DNA from: Sisyra terminalis
Lineage: Eukaryota > Arthropoda > Insecta > Neuroptera > Sisyridae
Length of the DNA: 64,000 nt
Assembly (NCBI GenBank): GCA_958496175.1
Contig: OY292275.1
Span: 36,595,701 to 36,659,700, forward strand
Reading direction: 5' to 3'
Part shown: positions 1 to 11,500 of the stretch, in pieces
Position numbering within the stretch: position 1 is the stretch's first letter
Layout: every line of letters begins with the position of its first letter
Translations under genes and position numbers: made by a program
Notes under the pieces: generated by a model
Databases searched by the model: none
What the model was told of the DNA's origin: nothing
The model's input: only the letters and a program-made list of their open reading frames with translations

Positions 1-54
1 TTGTCCGGAAAATTTGATTGGTACGATGATGGAAATAGACGCTTAACTTTATTT
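1..54 (+). CDS. possible 3' end of an upstream gene (partial)
   Basis: The window opens with a short open stretch that may be the last exon of a gene lying to the left. Frame 1 reads LSGKFDWYDDGNRRLTLF then stop at 52-54. Frame 2 reads CPENLIGTMMEIDA then stop at 44-46, so the true frame is undecided. An AATAAA hexamer at 56-61 directly follows and would fit a very short 3' UTR, though such hexamers are common by chance in DNA this AT-rich. I do not recognise either peptide. Only the preceding sequence would settle it. Confidence 0.28.
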
Positions 55-61
55 TAATAAA

Positions 62-1920
62 AGACTGTATGTTTTATTTACATTTAAGTAATTAATTTTA
101 TCAATAAAATTTAATTTTATATCAATGATATCAACAATGAAAATGTGAAAGCAGAGGTGTTGGTGAAATGTTATAGTAAAATTTCATTTTTATACATTTT
201 CCTTTTACAATGCATTTATGATATTTTTTTCTTCAAAACTATTATTGCTAAAAAGTAATTATAAAATGTAAAAACAAGACTTTTTATTTATTTTTTTTTT
301 TTTTTTTGGCTTTTCCTAGTCAAAAATTCTTAATGAACTTAAAGTTATGTGAATTAACTAATCGTGAAAAAAATCTTGAAAAAATGGTTCCAATATTTAA
401 TTTCTTTATAACAACGGGTCGTGTTATGATCAATCAAATGGATTATTTCAAAATAGTATTAAAGATTTATTTCTATCAGTTAAGTGCCAGCTCTGATTAA
501 AATTAATACTAAAATTTCTAAAGTAAGCTTTAAAAATATAATCGTAAAAGATTGAGGAACGTACCCGATACATTTCTGATTGCAAAAAATTATACGTTTT
601 ATGATTTGGAAGGGAAATACGAAAAGTTGATTATAAAAATATGAAAAGACGAGAGTCAACGAGGGTAACAATGTTGTCCTACATGTTTTCAAATAATGAA
701 AAGTTATACTGATGTTATCTGGTTTTAATTTCGTAACTGTAACCTGGTAGTACTCACAAAATAAACCAAAAAATAAAAAAATATAAAAAAAAAGTTTAAT
801 ACTTTGAAAAGAACGCAAAAAAAAGTAAAAAAAAATAGATTTAAGTAAAAAGTAATACAATGAAAACGATACCTAAGTCTAAACAATTTTTATTTCTTGC
901 CTTCTACCTACTTTTTATATTTTAAAAAACAAAATTAAAAAGAAAATTTAGGATCTTTAAAGTTGCATAAAACACAAGAGATTCTAAATTTTTTTAATGT
1001 CAGTAACCACTGTGATACACTGTTGGAAAGTAAAAAATCTCAAACGAAAAAAAAAATTACGTAAATGATCAAAAATATGTGCTAATTTAAAAAAGAAGTA
1101 TAGTTTATAAGAATTTAATAAAGTCTTAAAGGTTATTTTCTAAAATCAGAGAAACGAATATATATAAGAAGGTAAAGCCGTGTAATTTATTTTTTTCGGT
1201 TGGAAATTATAATTTAATTATTTATTCGATACAAATTATATATAGTGTTCCTAAGTTTTACATTTACTAAGGTACTCAAAAATGGTCAATAGACTAGTCT
1301 GAAAGATTCAATCCAATTTACTGCTAGTAAACGTTCAAGAAATCAAATTATTGTGCAGTAATGATCAGTCTAATTGACCTTCTTTGAGGTCTTACTCATT
1401 ATTAACAATCAATTATTAATCAAAGTCTACAAATGATTTAGTTAGAAAATTCACTCTCTGTACATCGTGGGTACTGATATTTTGAATTACATATTCAAAA
1501 TAATATTTGTATAAGTGATTTGATAATATGAAAGCAAATTCGTTTGTTTGAAATTTACGAAAAATGAAACCTTTTAAAATAAATGAGGAACAACTTAAAA
1601 AAAACGCTGTTTTTCTTGTTATTTTACGTTTTTGTTATATATTTTTGGTATAATTTTCGACATTTTTTCTTATAAAATTATTTGTTAAAAGAAAACATTT
1701 ATGAAATATTGCCGTATCCACTTGGAGTTTAGGATTTTTGAGATTTTCAAGAAAAGTTGATGGTTCTTTTCATGTGGCAGTAATCCGCATTAAACGATAC
1801 GTTTTGTTATTATTTTGCTGCGAATATGCTTGGAAAAAGAAATTAAAATAGTGGGAAAAATATTGTTTGTAAATAATTCAGAATCTTAGAAAAATGGATT
1901 GCTATGGTAAAACGAAAAAA
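62..1920. other. AT-rich non-coding stretch, nothing recognised
   Basis: No exon, repeat end or RNA gene could be supported here. A long T run at about 290-307 followed by CTAG looks like a splice acceptor, but the open frame after it is not protein-like. Confidence 0.5.
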
Positions 1921-1924
1921 TCTA

Positions 1925-2050
1925 GGTGAACGACTGATCAAGGTGACCACTCCGAAACTGATAGCTACGGGATTCTAATCTCGTAACGAGCAACTTTTCT
2001 ATTATTTTTTGGTTTACTTATTTCTATAAATCCTACAGTCGTTAAAGACC
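1925..2050 (+). repeat. tRNA-derived SINE-like sequence, copy 1
   Basis: About 70 bases resemble the body of a Leu/Ser-type tRNA. An A-box-like CTGATCAAGGTGACC is followed by a B-box-like GGGATTCTAATCTCG at the expected spacing, but there is no convincing cloverleaf. A related copy lies at 20302-20410, sharing TCAAGGTGACC and a similar T-rich tail. Two copies with a tRNA-like head suggest a degenerate SINE rather than a tRNA gene. Its orientation and 3' limit are approximate. Confidence 0.45.
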
Positions 2051-2375
2051 TTGGCAGTTACAAAGTGACTGATTATAAACCGAAAAAAGTAACGTTTAAT
2101 AAAGTCTTTATTGCTATTTGTTACTTGTTATCTTGTCAATTTGCTCTCTAAGTCATATTTTTAGAGACATAAAATTGAAAAATAATGAATTTTTAATAAT
2201 TTTTCATTTATTAAATATCGTTGCAAAAAGATTAAAATTAAAGGTAATAAACTTTTATTTTGGTAAAGATTTTTTTCCATAACACGCAGTATCAAAACGT
2301 CCTCATCTACATCCTATTAATGCGGCAGTCTATATACTCCAAGTGGATAAGCTTAAGAAATGAAATACAAATAAT

Positions 2376-3153
2376 TTATATAACTATACATTCATATGGA
2401 AAGTTTCCTCCATCAGCTATTGCTCGTGGTCCAGGACACGCTAAAATCATAATAATATTATTTCAATGAATTAAACTAAAAGGGAATTTTCATACGTCGA
2501 TTGCATCGCGCCCCATAAAATCCAGTTCCTTCACATCGGCATCGAAAGCCTGGATCTTGAGAAACTTGTATACACGAGCCTCCGTTTAAGCATGGATTTT
2601 GGAAGCAAACATTTTTTCGCCGACCTGAAAGCATTTAAAATCAATTAAGAAGTGAGTTCTTGGGATCATTCGGAATACAATAGGGACCTTTTAACGCTGT
2701 CTGGCATTCTAAGCGATTTTTGTAACGGTAATCAGAAATACAGCCCAAACCACAAACGCACATTCCATTTTCAATTCGACATCCCGGACGGGTCTGATCT
2801 AACTCGCAGCTGGTGCACACATGCAGTCCTAATAATAAAAACATAAACTTAAAAATAGAAAAAGATGAAGAAGGAAATAGTCGAGCAAAGACGGAAGTCA
2901 AGGGGTACAAATTAAAAAAAATCTTATCTCTTTTTTTGTGTACTAATTGATAAATCATATTTTTTTCAATTAGCAGTACATTTGAATTTTTCTATTGAAA
3001 AATCGGAAATTTCGGAAAAAGATTTGAATTAAATTAAAACAAGTTAATTGGATTGCTTCAATTTTAATGGAAAGTTACAACAATAAATCAATGATACACA
3101 TACTTACCAATAATTAAAATAAAGCCAAAAATTAAACTATTTTTAAGTAACAT
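2376..3153 (-). CDS. small secreted Cys-rich/EGF-like protein, 4 exons, 126 aa
   Basis: Exons on the minus strand: 3153-3108, 2828-2688, 2624-2496, 2440-2376. Three GT-AG introns, all after codon position 1, join into one frame from ATG to TAA. Residues 1-22 look like a signal peptide (hydrophobic [11 protein letters not shown] core), so the product should be secreted. A Cys-rich module follows with [15 protein letters not shown] (31-45) and C57. An EGF-like domain then spans about 69-103, spaced C-x4-C-x5-C-x10-C-x-C-x9-C and including the typical C-x-C-x-G-x-G-x-x-G. A short tail C107/C123 ends in FPYECIVI. The donor of exon 2 (GTCCCT) is weak; the others are good. AATAAA-type signals follow on the minus strand near 2258 and 2212. 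I recognise the modules but cannot name an orthologue; a signalling or matrix role is inference only. Confidence 0.85.
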
Positions 3154-4007
3154 TTTATTTAAAACTAAAACTAATTATTGGAACAATTGAAAATCGCTTA
3201 TACAATCGAACCGGTACTAAACAATTGAAAATGGAAGAAACAATCGAAAGTCTGTCCCGGTTCCACCCGACTATGTATCCACACCAACTGATCCGATCCT
3301 CATATATTTTCTTCTTTCAGCCTCACAAAGCCCGACCAGTTGGATACTGAAATGAAGACGCATCAGAACACAAAAAAAAAAGAAAAAAAATAACGGAGCA
3401 GATATCTTTTATCTGCTGTTTCCTCGACTAGATCCATATGTTCATTCCATTATAATACGAGCCAAACATAGAGAAATGGATCTATGAATTTGTGCGTCTA
3501 TGTGTGCGTTATTGTTGATAACACATTCAACTTACATTTTAATTGATAAAATGACGATGAGTGAAAAGTGGCGTTCGTTGCCCTTTTTCACTGCGTCCTT
3601 TCCATGTATCGTTTGACCCACGATTGATAACAACAGTACAACACAAAGAAACATTATTATCAATTCCAATGACGTGGTTTACATCTTATTAAAAATGTTA
3701 CACTTTTCTCGACCGCCTTTTTAAATTTACATTTATTTCAAAATTTCTTTCAAATTTCAATTGCTGCTATCGTTTGTTCAATTATCTCATTTATATTTCA
3801 CTCCGACTTCCAATTATTCTGTTTTTGATACTCTAAATTTAATTGGATCTGTTTACAAACAATTTATGAGTTCGTTAACCGATGTTTAATTATGGAATAC
3901 ATTTCTTAGTTCTTTAATAAAAAATAAAATTTTCCAAATTGAAATGAAGCACTTAAAAGCTTTTTTATAGAATTTATTTAAAATATTTATTATCTTACAA
4001 GTATAAA
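3154..4007. other. intergenic: upstream of the EGF-like gene, downstream of TAF11
   Basis: This holds the presumed promoter of the minus-strand EGF-like gene and the 3' UTR of TAF11. On the minus strand AATAAA occurs at 3991-3986 and 3978-3973, 17-37 bases past the TAF11 stop. Either could be its polyadenylation signal. Apart from the GATA-type palindrome listed separately, nothing else is recognised. Confidence 0.55.
3397..3417. promoter_or_regulatory. inverted pair of GATA-like sites
   Basis: A perfect 8-base inverted repeat, AGCAGATA and TATCTGCT, is separated by TCTTT about 250 bases upstream of the EGF-like start codon. Each arm carries a GATA core, with AGATAA readable on one strand. 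Paired GATA sites are known in insect promoters, but function here is only inferred and the pattern could be chance. Confidence 0.25.
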
Positions 4008-7000
4008 TTATAATTTAAAAAGAGCGTTTTTATGTCCTCGACTGTTTGGAATCGATCCCCTTTTTCTTAATCGCCTCACTGCTTCTCGTAAGTGTTTGGG
4101 CTGTAAAGGACCTGTTTCGTTTTGTTCTTCCATATAATCTAAAGCTAAATGAACAGAAAAAACACAATGTTAATAATGAAATTAAATTAATCGTAAGTAA
4201 AAAAAATATAACTAGACTTAAATTCAAAAGTTTCGGTAGCAAATGATTTATGAAATATGATGATATTAATTGGGAGAAAAATGAATGCAAACAAGAATAA
4301 ACGTAGAAATTTTGGGAAAATTGAAGAGGAAAGAGTAATTATCAAAGTGATGAAAAGAACAAATACGGAATGAATAGATCACACTTTGAGAGGCTGCTAT
4401 TAAATGTTGGAGTTGTTAAAATGGAAGAAAAAAAATATTTTCAATTTTAAATTTGCTGGAAATGGAACAAACTAACTCGAATTGAAATTAGAGGAAAAAA
4501 GATAAACCAAACAAAAATTAATTTGCTTAATTTGCTGTGACATAAAAAAACCTCAAAAGACTGACTTATTTTTCTTTTATATCTTAATTTACAGTTGTAA
4601 CGTATATGGAGTTACGGATATGAACAATGGCAACAACTAACTTTTGAAAACCATAGATTAAACAAGAAAATAGTTCTGTGAATTGGCTTTGCCTTGTTTA
4701 CAGAAACCAGTTAAGTGTTCAGTAAGTATCCCAGAAGTAAAAGGTAAGCTACGATATTAAATTTAAAAAAAATCACCTGAAACAATACTTAAATAATCAA
4801 ATAAAACAGTAAATCAGATGAGCGCTTTAACAAAATAAGTCACCGTAGGAGGCTGTGATTCACAACGAAGCTGAAGCATCTATCAAAAAGCACACGTTTA
4901 TTGTTAAGATTTAATTATGTTCGATTTTTACACTTTTTCAGGTGCAGTGAGTAAATAAAAATAGCTGAAAAGATTATTATTTCTTTGTTTGGATACCTGA
5001 TTATAAAGTAGTCGGAACAAAAGTTAATTATTTTACATTGGTTTTAAGTTTCAGAGAAAATTAATTAAAAAAAGAAACAAAAGTGAAAAAAACTTATGTC
5101 CTATTGTTCTGTAGAAATTAGTTTACCGAAGTAACTACACAACACTTTACTATCGAATAAGCTTGTTGTTTACTACTAAAATTCAGTTGTATCGATATTG
5201 AAAGAGTTTAAATATTTTAGTTGTAACGCGATCAATACAACAGATAAAAGTTAAACGTTACAACAGAAAAATTTATCCAAAATACATATGATGTTAACTT
5301 TATATAATAAACTAAGCTAAATTGGTATTAGGTTGTTTAGAAAAAATATCATGAAGCTTAGAAGTATTATGTGAATGGATAAAGTTTGGCATACTTTAAT
5401 TTTTGGTATTTTTGGCATAGTTTAATTCGCGAACAAATCGGCCCATAATGAAAACTTTGCCACAAAAGAGAAAATTATACCATATTAGAATTAAATTAAG
5501 AAAAAAAAAATCGCGAATGGAATAAAAAACAAAGTAGAAAATGTAATGTTACTTGATTTAACTGTTCTAAAAGGGACTTCAACCAAAACTTGTGCTAATA
5601 GAATATAATTGCACGATTGTGCGATGGTCGTTCAATTATATGTGCGCTGCGATCAAACTAAAGGTATGTATGAACATACCTCATTTGGCGAAAATAATGC
5701 GAATACAATTTATCACCTATATTCAACGCACAATCACGCAATTACATTTAATTTTGTCCAGTCCTTAAGTAACCATAATGCACTTATGACCCTTATGACT
5801 ATAAGTGCAATGGATACCAATGTTTCAATATTGTAATGCCATAAGTATCAATGGATATAAATCAATTATTGTTCTTATTTGAAAGATTGTTTAATTTGTG
5901 CAAGTGATAATGCTAATAAATACTAGTTGTCTGCTTATATTTTAATATACATCATTTTGATTACTATAAAAAAAGAACATAGCATATGTATTAGGGGGTC
6001 CGGAAAGTAATGCTATTTTTAAACCTATAGTCATTCAAATGTCTATTAGCTTATAAGTTATTTCAAGGATATTGTATGATTTGAATGACTCGTTAACTTA
6101 TAAAAAATTAGAAAGTATTTTTTATTCTGAAATCTATATTGAAATGATAAAACCGTAACCGACACCCGAAGAAATATAAATTCGGCATTGCATACTCTGA
6201 ATTTTACAGGGCAGTAACGGAAAGTTGGTACGAAAAACATTTTCAATATTTATCCAACTGTATTAGACGTTCATTAAGTCCAAATGAGTTTTTTTAGTTC
6301 AAATTCGGTAATTTTCAGTTCTCCAACTTGTACCAACGAAAAATGATAAAAAAGTGTAAACAATAAGATATTAAGGAAGTGGTACCAAGTCCATGTCAGA
6401 CAGTCGAACAGCTGATGAATATTGCTAATCAATCTTGGTCGACCAACCAAATACTCAAAAATGCCCAAGAATTGACAATAGGGAAAACTTGCAACACGGT
6501 AATACAAGACTCTTCTACAGAAGAAAAGCCCTGTATAAAATAAATCAAATGATGCCTTATGCTTAGCCTTATCCATCATAAATTTCCGAACTTGTTGAAA
6601 ACTTAAATGATTTTCAAAATGTAATTTTGCACACTAGATGCCAAAAACTTGATAATATAGAGGTTACTTATATCATTGATTTAAAATCAAAACTTGTTAA
6701 CAATTTTATATTAAAAGACGGCATTACTTTCCGATTCCTCTAATATGTGTACATAAAACTAAGAGAAAAAACTCTTACTTTATAAAAAGCTTTTCGATTA
6801 TTGGTTTGCAGCGTTTTAACCCAATTCTGAATATTAAATTATATATCTAATTATAATATTACTATTAAAAAATAAAATCTGTATTGTGAAAATAATCGCT
6901 GAAACCTGTCATTAACTGAAAATAAAGTAAGAATTTCAGTAAAAAGAACGCAACTAAAAACGACAACGATTATCATCTAGAGACCTATTTTACAAGATCT

Positions 7001-7917
7001 ATAATACATTGACGAAATGGGTGGTATAAGTTATGCACCTCGCTATTATTTCAATTAATTACTCAGACGAGTAATATATTGAATCAATATTGTTAGTGTC
7101 ACAATCATATTATTATATTGATCATCAATTGTATAAGATAGATATTACAGCAGAAGGCAATACATAGCTTCATTATGAATTTAAGATGTCAAACAATTGT
7201 TTGATAGGTTTTTTTTGAAATACTTACATTCTTCTACAACTTCTCCAACAAAAACTTTGGCAATTCCTGACATTGCAATAACAACATTCTGAGATACTGA
7301 GCATCCTGTAATGGTCTGCATCAATCGTTTAACCGCTGCCTTTGGAAATGCTGCTCTTCGATACATTTCATATCTATCTAATTGATCTTCAGTGAAATTT
7401 GACACTAACACCCTAAAACATAAAGAAAATTCATAAAAAAGAGAAACCTAACGTCGATTACAAACACTGACTGCATTTTTTCCCGTTCCTCTTCCTCCAG
7501 CTCTCTTTTACTTTTAGATTCCTTTTTCTTTTCTTTATCTTTATGTTTTCCACTACCTTCTTTTTTAAATTCTTCTTCGTCTTCTAAAGGTTTCGGAGAT
7601 GATTTGAGAGCGTTCGGAAAAATAATATCATGCTCGAAAGAAATATCCGATTGCTGTTCGGTTTTGATATTTTCTTCAATTTTGTTTGAACTGTCTTCTT
7701 TTATGGTATCATTCGTAAAAGAGTCATCTTGTAGATTTTTTTCTATAGCAAGAGCTGCATCTTGTGAATCATCATCGAGATCATCCATTAAGTCAACATC
7801 ACTATTCGAACGGGATGTATTTAGATCGTCGGCGAGTTGCTGCTGCATAGCTGTTTCATCATTTGATAAATTTGAATTATCGTTTATTAAAAATTCGTTG
7901 TTCGTTAAATTATCCAT
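4008..7917 (-). CDS. TAF11: transcription initiation factor TFIID subunit 11 (TAF11), 3 exons, 255 aa
   Basis: TAF11 is a nuclear histone-fold subunit of TFIID that pairs with TAF13 in the RNA polymerase II pre-initiation complex. Exons on the minus strand: 7917-7472, 7412-7228, 4144-4008. They join as ...[23 protein letters not shown]... and ...[32 protein letters not shown]... Residues 1-149 form a low-complexity acidic N-terminus ending in a Lys/Glu-rich run. Residues about 150-245 are the conserved TAFII28 histone fold, with [22 protein letters not shown] and the C-terminal helix [12 protein letters not shown]. The 3' exon uses acceptor TTTAG at 4145-4149; a second AG six bases on would delete the conserved Leu-Asp. 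The start is the first ATG giving MDNLTN; an upstream in-frame ATG at 7938 is possible. The 3.1 kb intron 2 holds a mariner-type element. The gene is divergent from kinesin-5. Confidence 0.93.
4145..7227 (-). other. TAF11 intron 2
   Basis: This 3.1 kb intron has a strong GTAAGT donor (minus strand, from 7227) and a pyrimidine-rich TTTAG acceptor at 4149-4145. Besides the mariner-type element at 5991-6744 it holds AT-rich sequence with no exon I can support. An open frame at 5609-5836 (+) is not protein-like. Confidence 0.7.
5991..6744 (+). mobile_element. non-autonomous Tc1/mariner-type element, copy 1
   Basis: The ends are inverted repeats beginning TTAGGGGGTCCGGAAAGTAA (left) and TTAGAGGAATCGGAAAGTAA (right, read inward), flanked by TA on both sides as expected for Tc1/mariner insertion. 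The inside is mostly stop-interrupted. A segment at about 6290-6500 (CAAATTCGGTAA, CCATGTCAGAC, TTGGTCGACCAACCAAATAC, GCCCAAGAATTGACAAT) recurs reverse-complemented in copy 2 within the kinesin-5 intron. No intact transposase remains. Confidence 0.75.
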
Positions 7918-8593
7918 TTTTATTAACTTTGAAATCAAATAATTAAATGTATTTAATGCAAGTTATTTAATTTACTAAATAATTTGACGTTTTAAAAGGA
8001 ATGCAACAGAACCAGAAATAACAACGTATCGGTTCACTTGTACAGAGAGTTTATGAGAACTTATTTTCTTTGCGTCTCTCTTTTGTTCCATGTGATTGTT
8101 ATATTTTTATCTTTGTTGTACTATCAATACGCTTCAAACATTTACTTATTTTGACACTATTACTTTAGCAAACAAACAGAGTTGCCAGTTGAATTTTAAA
8201 AACTGAAAATATTTTTCATGGGGCAATTTACTGGCTATAGGAAGCGAAATTAGAAAGCCATTTAGCCTATTTTTTTTAATATTTAAATCGCTCTTAACGA
8301 AATCAATTTTAAATATAAATACGATAAATGATTTTCCTAAAACGCCCGATGCGCCTTCACGCGTCACGCAGAGGTAACGTTGTTTCAAAAGAATATGGCA
8401 ACGCTGAAGCGACGTTAAAATCAGTTAAAATTTTGAAAGTTAGCTTCATTCGTTACATTCGTTATTAAAATTCCAATCTATTACAGCTAGTATTTGGTAA
8501 CTTTAAAAGTGCACATACATCATTAACCATTTTTTATTCATTTAATATTAAAATACTAATTTCGTTTTATTGATAGTTTTTATCTGTGAAAAT
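7918..8593. promoter_or_regulatory. shared divergent promoter region of TAF11 and kinesin-5
   Basis: The two start codons face away from each other across 676 bases, so both promoters must lie here or in unseen 5' non-coding exons. I see no convincing TATA box or initiator and no repeat. A bidirectional promoter is inferred from layout alone. Confidence 0.5.
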
Positions 8594-11500
8594 ATGGCTA
8601 CTAAAAAGGAAAAAAACCAACAAATCCAAGTGTTTGTTCGTGTCAGGTAAGAAAGCATTTAAAATAAAAGTAATGATTATATAATTATTTATTTAAATAT
8701 ATTGTTTTAAACTTTATTCTTAGACCTTTTGATGCCTCTAAAGAACCTCGGTCTAATACTTGTGTTGAAGTTACACACCCAAAAGAAATTAATGTTCGTT
8801 GTTTGAACTCCAAAAAAAAGTTTACTTTCGATAAGGCTTTTGGTCCTAATTGTAGCCAGGTAAATAAAGATTTTCAATAACGATTTTCAGCTTGAATTCA
8901 TTCAAAATTTCCTTTTGTAGTTAGAGGTTTATCAGTCGGTTGTGAATCCGTTAATCAAAGAAGTATTGGATGGATATAATTGTACAGTATTTGCTTATGG
9001 ACAAACGGGTACAGGAAAGACACATACAATGATTGGAGGACATCAAAACTCCACTCTAAGTTGGCAAAATGTAAGTATAACCATTTCTTAATTTCGTGGT
9101 TTGAACTTAATTTTGTTTACAAGTCGTTGTAAACTTTTTTGTAAGGGAAATTCACCTTTATATATTTGATCATTTTTCTTATTTCATCTCATTATTACCA
9201 TTTTAATAACCTTCTCGGGCTTATCACTTTATATTGTGTCATATCCAAAGAGCTTCAGCTTTTCTTCTACCATCTTTGACACTTCAACAGCTCTCACCGT
9301 TTATCTCATTGTTTTATTTTGTTCATTTTGACCAGTTCTCCTAAGGTGTTTTCATCATCCATTTATTGCCTTTTGTTTTCCCATTTTTACTTTATATATT
9401 TCCTCTAGACTTGTAGTTTCCAACGGAGCTGATACCGCTCATCATTGAGCGTTGAATTTTTTGGGCTTTGTGTTGGGGTAGTTGCGGCTACACAGTAGAC
9501 GAATGGGGAAAGGATATTGAAAAATACTTTTATTTTTTTTATTTTCTAGAAATAAATATAATGAGCTTTTATGAGACAGAAGGGCTTACTTTTTTCATAG
9601 AAAGAGGGACGGATATTTTTTTTATGTATGTTCTGGGCCGACGAAAAAAAATTGCTCGTTTTTATTTTTTATTGCTACTGCTATAAAATAACGAAAAAAG
9701 AAAGCATTACTCAGAAATCACAAAGAAAACGGTGGAGACAGCAATATTATTTTGAAATTTTGGGTTTTTCTGAAACGGGTTTTTAATTTCCCGGTGTCAA
9801 TACTTCCTTTTTACTATTATGGGGACCAGAAAGTAATTTCGTTTTTTAACGTAAAATTAAAACAAAATTTTGAAGCAATTTTTAATTTGAAATCACGGGT
9901 ATTGCCAATATTGTCAACCTTTTGAGATTTTTGATGCCCAATTCATAAGAATCAATTGATTACTGAGGAGTGAGGAAAATATCTGAAAATTAGATTTTGA
10001 ACATCATTTATGTTATCAATTTTTTACCACTTAGTTAACGTTGTAATAATTGAAATAAACTGAAATTCGATGAAGCAATTTTGAATGATTATAGTAGGTA
10101 AGGCAATGTTGCCCCTCTCCATTAATTTATTAACTTTTTATAGGGCTTTTCTACTGCAGAGAAATCTAGCATTACCGTGTTGTAGAATAAAGTTTTCTCA
10201 ATTGACAATTCTTGGGCACTTTTGAGTATTTGGTTGGTTGATCAGTATTGATTAGGCATATTCACCAACTCTTCGACCGTCTGACATGGATTTGGTATTG
10301 CTCCTTTAAATCTTTTTGTTTAAGTATTTAAAAATTACCGAATTTGAACTTAAAAAACTCATTTGGCATTAATGAACATTTAATGCACTTGAATAAATAT
10401 TGAAAATAATTTTGGTAACAACTTTGCGTTACTACCCTTTGAAACTCGAAGAGTATGGAATACCGAATTTGTACTCCTAGGGTTTTTAGTCTTACCATTT
10501 CAATATAGATGGATTTCGGAATAAAATATATTTTGTAATTTTTTATGAGTTAACAAATAACTCTTGTCATAAAATATATTTAGTGCCACTTTGAAATAAC
10601 TTATAGGCAGATAAACAGCAATTAAATGACTGTAAGTTGAAAAACGATAATACTTTCCGGTCTTTCTAATATTTTCAATTTCTTTGATTATTTTTTCTGG
10701 TAGCAAGTGGTTATTGTTATTATCGGAAAGGTTTTGGGTAAAACAATTAAAAAAAAATCTTACATCTAAATCTCTTCGTTTTTAGCTTTAGAGACACATG
10801 TTATCTACTTCTTTTAATATTTTAAAAGGGTTAAATAGTCGTATACTATAATTAGTTATTGGCTAGTATTTTAATTTTTATACTCATGACTAGTTTGCTT
10901 TTTTAAAACTTCCTGCCGAAAAGTGAGATTTTTTTTAACTAATTTTAATAAGTTTCATAATTTTTTTTCAAAAATTCTAATAAATATTATAATTATATGG
11001 GTAAATATTTGAAGGGTTGATTATTGCGTTTCTTAATCCTTTATAAACCATAAATTAATTGGCAAAAATATGCTGCTTTTTTACGACAAACCTGCAAATG
11101 AATAAGTTAATCGAGTTTCGTTCGGCTCTATAGAAATTTCTCATTTTCTGGAATCTTACTTCTTGATAATCAACACTCATTTATCTTTCAAAACCTTTAT
11201 TAGAAACATTTTTAAAGTATGTACATTTAACCAAAATTTGAAATGGTTTTATAGATTGTTTTTCAATACTAGTTTCTTCCCATTTATTCCTCATGTAATG
11301 TATATTGTATATAGATTATGCATAGTTCTATAATGTATTACATCCTTAACAATTATAACTTTGCTTCTTCGAAGTGAGGAAGGCAATAATGTGTTGTATT
11401 ATAGAGGACGGAAACTTCTTAGATTGAGAATTACTACCATAGGATTTAATTAGAACACTATTTCCACCTGTATAATTAATCCTTTTTCCTATACAATCAT

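Noticed and set aside
480..860. 126-codon minus-strand frame rich in Phe and Leu
   Set aside because: Composition follows A/T runs; no motif, splice context or start context supports a gene.
1925..1992. Functional tRNA gene
   Set aside because: A and B boxes are degenerate and no acceptor stem or cloverleaf forms.
4030..4290. Open frames on both strands around TAF11 exon 3
   Set aside because: The real product is in another minus-strand frame ([12 protein letters not shown]); these frames are shadows.
7604..7942. 112-codon plus-strand frame
   Set aside because: Antisense shadow of TAF11 exon 1, Ser-rich because of the acidic codons opposite.
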